A stretch of DNA of 64,000 bases, from assembly GCF_000373245.1 (NCBI RefSeq), contig NZ_KB890750.1:486930-550929 (forward strand). The letters run 5' to 3'. Position 1 is the stretch's first letter; each line of letters opens with the position of its first letter. Source of the DNA: Echinicola pacifica DSM 19836 (lineage in GTDB: Bacteria; Bacteroidota; Bacteroidia; Cytophagales; Cyclobacteriaceae). A program made the position numbers and the translations under genes. This document shows positions 17,228 to 26,980 of the stretch, piece after piece. The notes under the pieces were generated by a model, which was not told where the DNA came from, ran no database searches, and saw only the letters and a list, made by a program, of their open reading frames with translations.

Positions 17228-18349
17228 TTATTCGAAAATTTCTTTCAATTTATTTTCAAGGCTCGCACCCCTCAAATCCTTCGCAATAATATCTCCCTCA
17301 GGACCTATCAAATAGGTCGCCGGGATAGCGTTGATCTTATAGGTAGCTGCTGCCTCTGAGTTGAAATATTTAAGGTCTGATACCTGCGCCCAAGTCAAAT
17401 TATCATCAGCAATCGCCTTCACCCAGGCATCCTTGCTCCGGTCCAGCGATACGCCAAGTACTTCAAACCCTTGGTCTTTATACTCATTATAAAGTCTTAC
17501 CACATTTGGGTTTTCTTCTCTACATGGCTTGCACCATGCCGCCCAGAAATCCACCATCACATATTTACCCTTGAAGTCGGATAACTTCACCAAGTCTCCA
17601 TCAGGGTTTGGTAGGGCGATCTCAGGTGCTGGCTGCCCGATGCTCAATGCTCTCATCTCTTCAAGCTCCTGCTTCAAGCCTACAATCATCTTGGTCTCAG
17701 GATACTTCTTATCCAATTCGGTAACCAAAGAGTCAATATAGTTGAAATCATTTCGCGGATTGAGCATGCCTATCGCTGCTAAAGCCGCAAAACTACCATC
17801 CATGCTATTGATGACTTCCTTCACCTTATTGGCATGACTCGATTCCAGGTCCAGTGCTTTCTGCTGAATATTCTTTACAGTCTCCTCATCCTTGGCGGAT
17901 AAGGCCTCATAGTAATCGCTATTTAGCTGATTGATCTCTTCCTGGTATTGCTCAGCTAGTTCATCCACCTTAGCAATCTGCTCAGAATCCGCAGATCCGG
18001 AAATCGCAAGGCTCTCTTCAGCTGCAAAATCATAATCCACCTTGGCATCTTCACTAAATAAGGCTAAACGTACCTGCTTCTCGCCATATAAGTCCAGCTC
18101 ATAAAATGCCGGCTCCTCAATGCTCAAAGTATATTCATAGGCTCCAGACTCTCCCACCGCAAGGGTATCCACCGTCTCTATACTATTATCCATATATTTG
18201 GACAGCAGCAAAATCCCTTCCTCTGGCACATTCTTAAGGCTGCCACTGATGACTACCTCCCCATCAAATTTTTCCTGCTTCACCTCATTCGAGCAGCTTG
18301 CTATCAGTAGTACAGCCGCTAGGGCCATGAGATAATTTAACTTAGTCAT
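17228..18349 (-). CDS. TlpA/ResA-like thioredoxin lipoprotein with DUF4369-type N domain
   Basis: This 373-residue protein has lipobox Cys C19 (LLIASC) and an N-terminal beta domain of the DUF4369 type (~30-120). A helical coiled section follows (~125-190), then a redoxin domain with catalytic WAAWCKPC near residue 275. It is a periplasmic thiol-disulfide oxidoreductase, probably reducing substrates. It starts 5 nt after the gatB stop, so it is cotranscribed with gatB. Confidence 0.9.
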   Translation of the reverse strand: MTKLNYLMALAAVLLIASCSNEVKQEKFDGEVVISGSLKNVPEEGILLLSKYMDNSIETVDTLAVGESGAYEYTLSIEEPAFYELDLYGEKQVRLALFSEDAKVDYDFAAEESLAISGSADSEQIAKVDELAEQYQEEINQLNSDYYEALSAKDEETVKNIQQKALDLESSHANKVKEVINSMDGSFAALAAIGMLNPRNDFNYIDSLVTELDKKYPETKMIVGLKQELEEMRALSIGQPAPEIALPNPDGDLVKLSDFKGKYVMVDFWAAWCKPCREENPNVVRLYNEYKDQGFEVLGVSLDRSKDAWVKAIADDNLTWAQVSDLKYFNSEAAATYKINAIPATYLIGPEGDIIAKDLRGASLENKLKEIFE

Positions 18350-18354
18350 ATTTA

Positions 18355-19818
18355 TTAATCTTCTAAGAGTTCTGTTAATATTTTGGTAGCGACTTTTGGA
18401 TCGGCCTTCCCTTTAGAACGCTTCATCACCTGCCCCATAAACATTCCTAATAAACCTTTTTTACCCGACTTATATTCAGCCACTTTCGCCTCGTTTTCGC
18501 CAAGAATCTGCTCGATAATTGGCTTCAAGGAATCCTCATCACTTTCCTGAATCAAATTCAGCTCCTGAGCAATCTCAAGCGGTGACTTAGAAGGGTTTTT
18601 CAGTAACTCCGGATAAATTTTCTGCGAAGCTACAGAAAAATTCACCTTTCCCTCATCAATTAGCCTAATAAGATTTGCTAATTGCTTGACGCTGATCGGA
18701 AAATCTGAAATATGTAAGGTCAATTCATTCAAATACGACTTTACAGGTCCCATCATCCAGTTGGAAGCAGCCTTATAATTGGAGGTTTCTGTACACAATT
18801 GCTCAAAGAACAAGGCGATTTCCTTGCTATCTGTCAGCACATTTGCATCATACTCCGGCAGGCCATATACATTCACAAAACGCTCATGTAATTCTCTAGG
18901 TAAGGATGGCATAGCGACTTTGATGCTTTCCAGCCACTCTTCAGAAATCACCACCGGACTGAGATCCGGCTCAGGGAAATAGCGGTAATCGTTTAAGTCC
19001 TCCTTGGTACGCATGCTCGCCGTGAGGCCTGTGGTCGCATCAAAAGTCCTCGTCTCAGAAACTATCGTCTCCTCCTTCTCCATCATGTCTATCTGGCGGT
19101 CAAACTCATGCTCGATGGCTCTGGCCACATTCCGGAGGGAGTTCATATTCTTTACTTCTACCTTTTTGCCCAAATGAGTTTCCCCCTTCAGACGAATAGA
19201 AATATTGGCATCACATCTCATGGAGCCTTCTTCCATATTCCCATCACAAATCTCAAGGTACCTTACCAGCTTGCGGATTTCCGATATAAACTGATACGCC
19301 TCCTCGGAAGCTCTGATACATGGCTCAGTAACAATCTCCAAAAGTGGTACCCCGGCACGATTATAATCGACCAAGGTGTCCAGCTCTCCTGCAAGGTGCA
19401 TGGATTTACCAGCATCTTCCTCCATATGGATTCTGGTAAGCTCGATTTCCCGGGTTTCACCAGTTTTGTCCAAGGTGATCGGTACGATACCACCCACACA
19501 CACAGGGTTTTTATCCTGCGTCAGCTGGTAGCCTTTTGGAAGATCGGGATAGAAGTAATTCTTTCTTGCAAAAATATTATGACGGGTAATCTCAGACTTA
19601 CATGCCAAACCCAGCTTCATCGCAAACTCTACTGCTCGCTTATTCACCTTGGGTAAGGTCCCGGGATGACCCAGAGTGATGACTGAAATATTTGTATTAG
19701 GTAGATTCCCAAATTCCGTGGAATCTCCCGCATACATTTTACTCTTGGTTAGTAGCTGAACGTGTACTTCAAGTCCTACTACCAACTCATATTTATCTTT
19801 TATTTCCTTAGAAGGCAT
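18355..19818 (-). CDS. gatB: Asp-tRNA(Asn)/Glu-tRNA(Gln) amidotransferase subunit B
   Basis: GatB (487 residues) is the kinase and tRNA-binding subunit of GatCAB, which amidates misacylated Glu-tRNA(Gln) or Asp-tRNA(Asn). Signatures are YELVVGLEVHVQL at the N terminus, HNIFARKNYFYPDLPKGYQ, EEGSMRCDANIS, and a C-terminal YqeY-like tail (GLLGMFMGQVMKRSKGKADP). gatA and gatC are not in the window. The gene lies 95 nt downstream of alaS. Confidence 0.97.
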   Translation of the reverse strand: MPSKEIKDKYELVVGLEVHVQLLTKSKMYAGDSTEFGNLPNTNISVITLGHPGTLPKVNKRAVEFAMKLGLACKSEITRHNIFARKNYFYPDLPKGYQLTQDKNPVCVGGIVPITLDKTGETREIELTRIHMEEDAGKSMHLAGELDTLVDYNRAGVPLLEIVTEPCIRASEEAYQFISEIRKLVRYLEICDGNMEEGSMRCDANISIRLKGETHLGKKVEVKNMNSLRNVARAIEHEFDRQIDMMEKEETIVSETRTFDATTGLTASMRTKEDLNDYRYFPEPDLSPVVISEEWLESIKVAMPSLPRELHERFVNVYGLPEYDANVLTDSKEIALFFEQLCTETSNYKAASNWMMGPVKSYLNELTLHISDFPISVKQLANLIRLIDEGKVNFSVASQKIYPELLKNPSKSPLEIAQELNLIQESDEDSLKPIIEQILGENEAKVAEYKSGKKGLLGMFMGQVMKRSKGKADPKVATKILTELLED

Positions 19819-19913
19819 TGTATAATATTAAATATTTCAACTTTCGTGGTATGATTAACCAAAAATGGCAGAGTTTTGCGCCAAAACCAAATTCAGCAAG
19901 CGCAAAAAACAGG

Positions 19914-22544
19914 TCATATAGAAGAAAACATTGATTTTGCTCTATCAACAACCTCCTCTAAGCCCTCAAGACGCTTTCCTCCTGCCGTAGCAAAGAAAGC
20001 CTGGCCTCCGCCGCCACCCTGAATGGATTTAGCCAGATCTCTTACGATCGTTCCTGCATTTAGCGATTTGCTCTCTACCAGGCTATCAGAAATAATTACA
20101 GCCACCTGAGGCTTCCCTGCAATGTCCGCCGCAATTACCACCAACACATCGTCCACCTCATTCTTCAATTCGAATGCCAGCTTCTTTAGTGCATCGGCAG
20201 AAGGTAGGCTTACCTTACTGATGATTTGATTGGTACCAGCTATGCTGACCACTCCACTCACCAGTTCGTCCTTAAGTGCCCCTGCCTGCATCAAGTGCAG
20301 CTTTTCAATTTCTTTTTTGAGCTCATTTCTTTCCTGAGAAAGAGCTTCTACCGCCTTCAGAAGATCCTTGGGATGCTTAAGCAAATCCCCCAAACTTTGG
20401 ATCAGCTCCTGCTGCCTGGATACATACTCCTCCGCAGCCACGGCTGTGATCGCTTCGATACGCCGCACCCCTGAGGAGATGGATCCTTCGGAGGTGATCT
20501 TAAACAGACCTATCTGTCCTGTGGCTGATACGTGTGTCCCTCCGCAAAGTTCCACCGAGTATTCCTGATCAAAAATGATCACCCGAACGAAATCGCCATA
20601 CTTCTCACCAAACAAAGCCGTGGCTCCCATGCCCTTAGCCTTTTCGATAGGGATATTTCTAAGCTCCTGAAGCGGGATATTTTCTCTTATTTTTTGATTT
20701 ACTATTTTCTCGATCTGATGAATTTCCTCTTCCGTCACCTTGCTAAAATGCGAAAAGTCAAATCGAAGCACCTGATCATTGACCAAGGAACCTTTCTGCT
20801 GCACATGATCGCCAAGTACTTCCCTCAATGCTGCATGCAGCAGGTGGGTAGCACTGTGATTGTTCATGATCAGATTTCTTTTTTCTGACTTTACCTTAGC
20901 GGTGAAGCTAGCGGTAGGATCCTGTGGAAGTTTATCCACAATATGCACAAAAAGATCATTTTCTTTCTTAGTATCGATGATCTTTACGGTCTCCTTATCA
21001 TTAACCAGTTCTCCCTGATCGCCCACTTGTCCACCACTTTCGGCATAAAATGGCGTTTGCGCCAGTACCAGCTGCACTTTGGAGCCTTTCTTATCACTTA
21101 CCTCACGGTATTTTATGATATGCGTATCTACTTCCAGTTGGTCGTAACCTACGAACTCCACTCCTGCTTCATCCTGCACCATCACCCAGTCACCTGTCTC
21201 CTGCTCTGCGGCGGCACGGGAACGCTTCTTTTGCTGCGCCATCTCCTCATCGAAGCCTTTCTCATCCACAGATATCCCTGCTTCACGAGCGATAAGAGAG
21301 GTCAGATCCAGCGGAAAACCGAAAGTATCATAAAGTTCAAAGGCTACTTTTCCTGTGATCACCCGTTCGCCTTTTACACTAAGGTCTTCCCTGATCTGGT
21401 CTAGGCGCTTCAGGCCATTGTCCAAGGTACGCAGGAAAGCCGCCTCTTCTTCATAGATCACCTTACTGATGAAGTCCTCCTGAGAAGGTACTTCTGGGTA
21501 GATATCCCCAAAATGCTGCGAAAGCAAAGGCACGAGCTCATACAGGAAGGGCTCCTGAAAACCCAGGAAGGTATAGCCATAGCGCACTGCCCGACGAAGG
21601 ATCCTTCGGATCACATAGCCCGCCTTATTATTAGAAGGCAGCTGACCATCGGCGATGGTAAAGGCGATCGCACGGATATGATCCACGATCACCCTTACAG
21701 CGATATCTATCTTTTCATCTTCCCCGTACTTCTTACCCGCCTTGGTCTCCACCGCTTGGATGAAGGGCGTAAATACATCCGTATCATAGTTGGAAGACTT
21801 ATTTTGGATGGCGCGGACGAGCCGCTCAAAGCCCATTCCAGTATCTATATGTTTTGCCGGCAGCTCCTGCAAGCTTCCGTTGGCAAGACGATTAAATTGG
21901 ATAAATACCAAATTCCATATTTCTATCACCTGAGGATGATCCGCATTGACTAAGTCCTTGCCTGGTATGCTGGCGATCTCCTCTGCAGACCTAAGGTCAA
22001 TATGGATCTCTGATGCCGGGCCACAAGGTCCCACATCACCCATTTCCCAAAAGTTGTCTTTCTTATCGCCAAAGAGAATACGATCCTTATTGACATGCGC
22101 CGTCCATAGGTCGTAAGCCTCCATGTCCTTATCGAGTTTATCGCCCTGGTCTCCGCCAAATACCGTCACATACAGCCGATCCACGGGCAATCCATACACC
22201 TCAGTCAATAGCTCCCAAGCCCAATCTATAGCGTCCTTCTTAAAGTAATCCCCAAAAGACCAGTTGCCAAGCATCTCAAACATGGTATGGTGATAGGTAT
22301 CCACCCCCACTTCTTCCAGATCATTATGCTTGCCCGATACCCTCAGGCATTTTTGGCTGTCGGTGGCTCGGGTATAGGATGGTACTTCATTGCCGAGGAA
22401 AAAGTCCTTAAACTGATTCATCCCCGCATTGGTAAACATCAAGGTTGGGTCGTTCTTTAATACAATAGGTGCGGATGGCACAAATTGATGTTCCTTCGAT
22501 TGGAAGAACTCTATAAAAGTACTTCTGATTCTTTTAGCGTCCAT
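19914..22544 (-). CDS. alaS: Alanyl-tRNA synthetase
   Basis: This class II synthetase of 876 residues charges tRNA(Ala). The N terminus has the RSTFIEFFQSKEH and SAPIVLKNDPTLMFTNAGMN motifs. The editing domain carries the zinc-binding HSATHLLH and CGGTHVS motifs. The C-Ala domain has a GGGGGQAFFATAGG motif. It is divergent from an M23 peptidase gene, an arrangement common in this phylum. Confidence 0.98.
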   Translation of the reverse strand: MDAKRIRSTFIEFFQSKEHQFVPSAPIVLKNDPTLMFTNAGMNQFKDFFLGNEVPSYTRATDSQKCLRVSGKHNDLEEVGVDTYHHTMFEMLGNWSFGDYFKKDAIDWAWELLTEVYGLPVDRLYVTVFGGDQGDKLDKDMEAYDLWTAHVNKDRILFGDKKDNFWEMGDVGPCGPASEIHIDLRSAEEIASIPGKDLVNADHPQVIEIWNLVFIQFNRLANGSLQELPAKHIDTGMGFERLVRAIQNKSSNYDTDVFTPFIQAVETKAGKKYGEDEKIDIAVRVIVDHIRAIAFTIADGQLPSNNKAGYVIRRILRRAVRYGYTFLGFQEPFLYELVPLLSQHFGDIYPEVPSQEDFISKVIYEEEAAFLRTLDNGLKRLDQIREDLSVKGERVITGKVAFELYDTFGFPLDLTSLIAREAGISVDEKGFDEEMAQQKKRSRAAAEQETGDWVMVQDEAGVEFVGYDQLEVDTHIIKYREVSDKKGSKVQLVLAQTPFYAESGGQVGDQGELVNDKETVKIIDTKKENDLFVHIVDKLPQDPTASFTAKVKSEKRNLIMNNHSATHLLHAALREVLGDHVQQKGSLVNDQVLRFDFSHFSKVTEEEIHQIEKIVNQKIRENIPLQELRNIPIEKAKGMGATALFGEKYGDFVRVIIFDQEYSVELCGGTHVSATGQIGLFKITSEGSISSGVRRIEAITAVAAEEYVSRQQELIQSLGDLLKHPKDLLKAVEALSQERNELKKEIEKLHLMQAGALKDELVSGVVSIAGTNQIISKVSLPSADALKKLAFELKNEVDDVLVVIAADIAGKPQVAVIISDSLVESKSLNAGTIVRDLAKSIQGGGGGQAFFATAGGKRLEGLEEVVDRAKSMFSSI

Positions 22545-22680
22545 TGAATAGCTTATGCTTATTTATATTCGGATAATACAAGTGTTATGCCTATATTGGC
22601 GGTTATCAACGTCGGGCGATACACCGCGCTTCCATCACACATAGGGCTACAAAAATAGGAGAAATACCATTTAATTAATA

Positions 22681-23658
22681 ATGAGTAGAATAAAATATTA
22701 CTATGATCCTAAAACGTGTAAATATGAACGTTACACGAAGAGCAAATGGGATATTCTGTTAGGGGTATTAGGCTTCCTCTCTCTGTCTATCATTTTGGCT
22801 GTGGGAATACTAATAGTCTTCAGTTATTATTTTGATAGTCCTAAAGAGATTATGCTCAAAAAAGAGAACGATGAGCTCAAGCTATATTATGAACTGATGG
22901 AGAAGGAAGTGACACGGCTCACCGATGTCGCTGCAGACCTCAAGGATCGTGATGACAATCTCTACCGAGTGATTTTTGAATCCGAGCCTATCCCCTCTTC
23001 CATCCGGGATGCGGGATACGGCGGATCTGACCGCTTCAAGGAGCTCAAGGAAAAAGGCCTGCAGCAAGAAGAACTGATCATCGATGTGATGGCCAAGGTC
23101 GATCAACTAAAAAAACAACTTTATATACAGTCTCTCTCTTATGATGAGCTGGCCGAAAACGCCCTGAATAAGGAACAATATTGGGCATCTATTCCGGCCA
23201 TTCAGCCCATCCATAATGAAGATCTCAAGAGCCTGGCCTCAGGTTTTGGGATGCGTATACACCCCATTCTGAAAGTACGTAAGATGCATACAGGCATCGA
23301 CTTTTCTGCCCCCAAGGGCACCCCAATCTATGCGACTGGGGATGGCACAGTGGTTGAAGTGAAAACCGAATTTGGCGGTTACGGCAAATCGGTCTTGATC
23401 GACCATGGATTTGGCTTCCAAACCCGATATGGGCATATGAATGAATTTGAAGTAAGAAAAGGCCAAAAGGTAAAACGCGGCGATGAGATAGGTAAAGTCG
23501 GCAATACCGGCTCTTCCACTGCTCCCCACGTGCACTACGAGGTCATCAAAGACGGTAATATCATCAACCCCGTCCACTATTTCTTCAAAGATCTTGGCCC
23601 AGTGGAATTTGATAAAATCCTCGAACTGGCCTCAAAAGAAAACCAATCACTATCTTAA
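22681..23658 (+). CDS. Membrane-anchored M23 (LytM) peptidase
   Basis: This 325-residue protein has one membrane helix (~28-50), then a periplasmic coiled coil (~58-165) and a LytM/M23 domain (~185-310). Metal ligands are seen in the HTGIDFSAP motif and in the closing HVHYEV, and RYGHM supplies another conserved His. It resembles cell-division or cell-shape endopeptidases of the MepM/EnvC type that cut peptidoglycan crosslinks. All zinc ligands appear present, so it should be an active enzyme. Confidence 0.93.
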   Translation: MSRIKYYYDPKTCKYERYTKSKWDILLGVLGFLSLSIILAVGILIVFSYYFDSPKEIMLKKENDELKLYYELMEKEVTRLTDVAADLKDRDDNLYRVIFESEPIPSSIRDAGYGGSDRFKELKEKGLQQEELIIDVMAKVDQLKKQLYIQSLSYDELAENALNKEQYWASIPAIQPIHNEDLKSLASGFGMRIHPILKVRKMHTGIDFSAPKGTPIYATGDGTVVEVKTEFGGYGKSVLIDHGFGFQTRYGHMNEFEVRKGQKVKRGDEIGKVGNTGSSTAPHVHYEVIKDGNIINPVHYFFKDLGPVEFDKILELASKENQSLS

Positions 23659-23923
23659 TTCCTACGCTTCTGTCATAGTCCTCCTTAGTTATATTATTAT
23701 GGACGCTTCGCTCAAAGGCTGTTCTAGCCTCAGTGATTTAAGCATAATTCCATGGGGTAAGGGAAATATTATAAGGGAAGATTCCTCGACATTGCAGCGC
23801 TAAGCTGCGCTCAATAAATATGGGAAAAGGCCAGACACCTTGGTAGAAATCATCCGCCGAGGATACTATAAGCAGGAAGAGGTATAAGTAAATTGAATTA
23901 CGATCTAGCAAATTAATTATAAA

Positions 23924-24121
23924 ATGGACGGTACAAACAGGAAAAATATAAAACTCGGAGACTGGGTAGAAGTGGTGCAAAAGCAGCATCAGGGATCAGG
24001 CGAATTGACAGAGGGACAGGTAAAAAGAATATTGACCAAGTCCCCTACCCATCCTCATGGGATAAAAGTCCAGCTTAATACTGGCGAGGTAGGCCGGGTA
24101 AAGAAGGTATTGGAGGAATAA
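23924..24121 (+). CDS. ywbE: YwbE-family protein
   Basis: This 65-residue protein is a full-length member of the YwbE/DUF2196 family, recognised by the GELTEGQVKRILT and HPHGIKVQL motifs. The fold looks like a small beta barrel that could bind nucleic acid, but the function is unknown. It is a single gene with a perfect terminator starting at its stop codon. Confidence 0.88.
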   Translation: MDGTNRKNIKLGDWVEVVQKQHQGSGELTEGQVKRILTKSPTHPHGIKVQLNTGEVGRVKKVLEE

Positions 24122-24155
24122 AAAAAGGCGGTTCATAAGTTGAACCGCCTTTTTT
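24121..24155. terminator. Bidirectional terminator ywbE / membrane protein
   Basis: A 15-bp perfect stem AAAAAAGGCGGTTCA/TGAACCGCCTTTTTT with a TAAGT loop has T tracts on both strands. It serves ywbE (+) and possibly the convergent gene at 24221 (-). Confidence 0.95.
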
Positions 24156-24220
24156 AGGTAATTTTTTAAAGGTATTCTTCTACTTTTCAGCAAAAAAGAG
24201 GAGGTCTGAAGGGGGAAATC

Positions 24221-24655
24221 TTATCCTAACCAAGCAGACCAAGGGATTCTAGCAATAATCATGATGAGAGCGATCCCGTAAAACATGTATAGACTTCTGA
24301 ATCTGGCACGGCTTTCGGTCAATTTTTTCGCGCGGCTATAGCCCACCGTGATCAATACTATGGCAATAATATTCATCAAAGGATGCTCCAAAGCATATAG
24401 GCGACTCATGCTGTCGGCCATTGCATTGCCAGAAGACATATTAGAGAAGCCTAGTGGACTTACAAAGTAAGTAATGATACCCACCAAAAGTTGGATATGT
24501 GCCGGGATGAAGCCAATCAATCCGAATTTCCGGTCCTTGTCAGTAAATTGACGGTTGGAAAGTGCGCCGATAAGGGCATAAATAAAAACGAAAGCTAATC
24601 CGGCTATTACCAAATAAGCCATTCCTGAATGGAGATGTTTAAGTCCTGTTTGCAT
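24221..24655 (-). CDS. Conserved four-helix membrane protein, possibly haem-binding
   Basis: This 144-residue protein has four predicted membrane helices. Histidines sit at helix ends (LKHLHSGMAYL, PAHIQLLVGII and EHPLMN), a spacing seen in small b-type cytochrome-like proteins. The protein resembles a Bacteroidota family usually labelled hypothetical. Haem binding is my inference and is not shown by the sequence. It stands alone, convergent with ywbE. Confidence 0.7.
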   Translation of the reverse strand: MQTGLKHLHSGMAYLVIAGLAFVFIYALIGALSNRQFTDKDRKFGLIGFIPAHIQLLVGIITYFVSPLGFSNMSSGNAMADSMSRLYALEHPLMNIIAIVLITVGYSRAKKLTESRARFRSLYMFYGIALIMIIARIPWSAWLG

Positions 24656-25227
24656 TGTATATCATTTTTTCGATGCCCAAATTAACGCAAAACTTAGGAG
24701 ATTTGTTAAGGTAAACAGCAGTATTTACCAGATTTTGTCATTTTCGCGGAAATAGCTCCGCCAATTCCTCCTTAATCTTAAACCCACTAGCCCTTTCTAG
24801 TCTATCTATAAATGTCTGTTCCTCGAACCATCTCCCCGGGCCTTATTAGTTATAGTATAAGGAAGGGGGAATTTGAAATACCATTCTCCTACAAGTTTTA
24901 TAAAAGTCTTGGTAAAAATTATTTAAAACTAACACTAAATAGGCCTACGGGACTATATAGGCCGTTTTGAGGCAAAAAAAAAGGCGGCAACGAGGCCACC
25001 TTTCATAGGGTTTTATAGGTTTTGATAGTATAATTTCTTGCTGTTATTAATTAAATTAACCTAAAAACTTTCAGTCCTGCAAGCCCCAATTCTCCGCAAC
25101 CGATTGTGCAATCAGTTCCGATGGGCTAATTTAAACAAGGTCTAAATAATTTGACAAAAATATTGCCCATATTAGGGGGTTTCCGTATGTTCATGCTTTC
25201 ATTTATAATTACCCCTCTAAGACATTT
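24656..25227. other. Intergenic region with two hairpins upstream of the LacI gene
   Basis: No gene is seen in 570 bp. GGCCTA/TAGGCC (24942-24963) and AAGGCGGC/GCCACCTT (24981-25002, one G-T pair) form adjacent hairpins. The second is followed, on the minus strand, by T9, giving a terminator shape without an assigned gene. Confidence 0.4.
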
Positions 25228-26253
25228 ATGGCCGAAAAGCATCAACTTACCCTTAAGGATATTGCCAGAGAACTTGGTTTGGCGGTGAGCACCGTGTCAC
25301 GCGCACTTAAATCCCACCCGGATATCAGTGATGAAACTATCAAATTGGTAAAGGATTATGCAAAGGAGCATCATTATGTCCCTAATCTGCTAGCGGTAAA
25401 TTTCAGGAAAAGTAAGACTTTTAATATTGGCTTGGTCATCCCTGAGTTGGTGCACCAGTTTTTCTCCACGATCATCAGTGGCGTCCTGCAGGAGGCCAAT
25501 GATAAGGGATATAATGTGTTGATCTGCCAATCAAACGAGAAGCTAAGCGATGAGAAAAAGGTCGCTCAGGCCCTGCTCAACAGCCGGGTGGATGGAGTGA
25601 TCATCTCCCTTTCCAATGAAACAGAAGATTATAGTCATCTCAAGGAGTTCTTAGATGCAGAAATCCCCGTGGTTCAGGTGGATAAGATCATTGAGGGTTT
25701 TGACACCCCCAAGGTAGTGGTAAATGATTATAGTGGTGCCTATCAGGCGGTGGATTACCTCATTGGTCAAGGCTACCAGAAGGTCGCTCACCTCAGAGGA
25801 CGGCTGATCGTCCAGCACTCCAACGAACGCCACAGAGGCTACGCCGAAGCAATGGAGCAGCATAAACTACCCATCAAGGAAGACTATATTAGAATCTGTG
25901 ATCTGCAGACTGAAAAAGAAGGATATACTTACGCCAGGGAAATGATGAACTTGCCCGAGCCTCCGGATGCCATCTTCTGTGTGACCGACCTGGTGGCATT
26001 GGGAGTTATGGAATATCTGAGAGAAAAGAACATTAAGGTACCTGAGGAAGTAGGCGTTATTGGCTTTAGTAATTGGCAACTTGGGGAGATCATACGCCCC
26101 ACCTTATCCACAGTGCATCAGCCCGGCTTCGAATTGGGTGTGAAAGCTACCGAATTACTTCTCGACAAGATAAATAATGGCTCCAGCAGCCCCAATATCA
26201 AGGTAGTCTTAGATGCCGACCTGATTATCAGGGATTCTGTGAGGAAGTTATAA
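25228..26253 (+). CDS. LacI-family transcription regulator
   Basis: This 341-residue protein has an N-terminal LacI helix-turn-helix (KDIARELGLAVSTVSRAL, residues ~9-26) and a hinge near residue 55. A periplasmic-binding-protein-like sugar-sensing domain follows (FNIGLVIPELVHQFFS, DGVIISL, FSNWQLGEIIRPTLSTV). Such regulators control sugar uptake or catabolism, but no sugar operon lies next to it. The effector is unknown, and the 70-residue membrane protein gene downstream is separated by 124 nt. Confidence 0.93.
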   Translation: MAEKHQLTLKDIARELGLAVSTVSRALKSHPDISDETIKLVKDYAKEHHYVPNLLAVNFRKSKTFNIGLVIPELVHQFFSTIISGVLQEANDKGYNVLICQSNEKLSDEKKVAQALLNSRVDGVIISLSNETEDYSHLKEFLDAEIPVVQVDKIIEGFDTPKVVVNDYSGAYQAVDYLIGQGYQKVAHLRGRLIVQHSNERHRGYAEAMEQHKLPIKEDYIRICDLQTEKEGYTYAREMMNLPEPPDAIFCVTDLVALGVMEYLREKNIKVPEEVGVIGFSNWQLGEIIRPTLSTVHQPGFELGVKATELLLDKINNGSSSPNIKVVLDADLIIRDSVRKL

Positions 26254-26377
26254 ACCTTTGCAAATAAAGGGCATATTAACACCAGTTAATATTTTGGTAA
26301 TATTGACTTAATTTTCTAGGGAAATAATAGGGTAATTGGTAAAAGTAAATTAATTTTAGCCAAAATTAAAACCAGCT

Positions 26378-26590
26378 ATGGATACCGCCTTCACCCTAGT
26401 TCTACTCACCCTTGCGTATGGTCTGTGTTTACTTTCGTTTTATCCCGAAAAGTACCTCCGCAAATTAGGTTATAAAACCTATACGACTAATACCCCCGAG
26501 TATAAGAAGCTTAGGCTTTCGGAGCCCCTATTCCTTAGCCTTTTAGGTGGTTATATCATGGCCTTTGTCGTTATGGTATTCTTTAAATAA
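26378..26590 (+). CDS. Small two-helix membrane protein, unknown
   Basis: This 70-residue protein has a hydrophobic helix at residues 3-21 and another at 51-69, joined by a basic, Tyr-rich loop. No motif is recognised. It lies in a 700-bp space between the LacI regulator and the SulP gene. Confidence 0.5.
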   Translation: MDTAFTLVLLTLAYGLCLLSFYPEKYLRKLGYKTYTTNTPEYKKLRLSEPLFLSLLGGYIMAFVVMVFFK

Positions 26591-26980
26591 AATTCGAAAT
26601 TCTTCCGGATCCCGATAAATCATTCCGATTAGAAGAGGCCTTAGAACAATGATCTTCTATAATATTCCGGTTTTCCACCTCTCCTTATTAATTAGGAAAG
26701 TGCATTATTTAATCCATAGGCTTGAATATTTTTTAACGAAAACATATCTTTGTTGCAGATTCCGCAAACCCCGCCAATCCTGGTGATTCTCTAATAGTGG
26801 AATCCCCAATAATCCCCTGTTCATAAATACTTTATTAAACAAAATAATATTTTGCTAATAAAAGCCCTACCTTTGCATTTGGGTTAATAAGATATAGCTA
26901 TGTTTCTATAGCCATTGATGAATAGCTCAAGTAAAGTATAAAATCGATCATTCTAACTATTAATACAATTTCTGAAAGAC
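26591..26980. other. Intergenic region upstream of sulP
   Basis: Apart from the promoter elements listed at 26722-26752 and 26868-26875, I see no gene or strong repeat in this 390-bp stretch. Confidence 0.5.
26722..26752 (+). promoter_or_regulatory. Promoter upstream of sulP
   Basis: TTG at 26722-26724 and TATCTTTG at 26745-26752 lie 20 nt apart, a full match to the phylum consensus. A second -7-like TACCTTTG lies at 26868-26875 without a good -33. The first would give a leader of about 220 nt and the second about 100 nt. Confidence 0.65.

Noticed and set aside
20943-21953. Several plus-strand ORFs of 146-153 codons inside alaS
   Set aside because: They are complements of a certain gene; their residues follow from AlaRS codons and show no domain.
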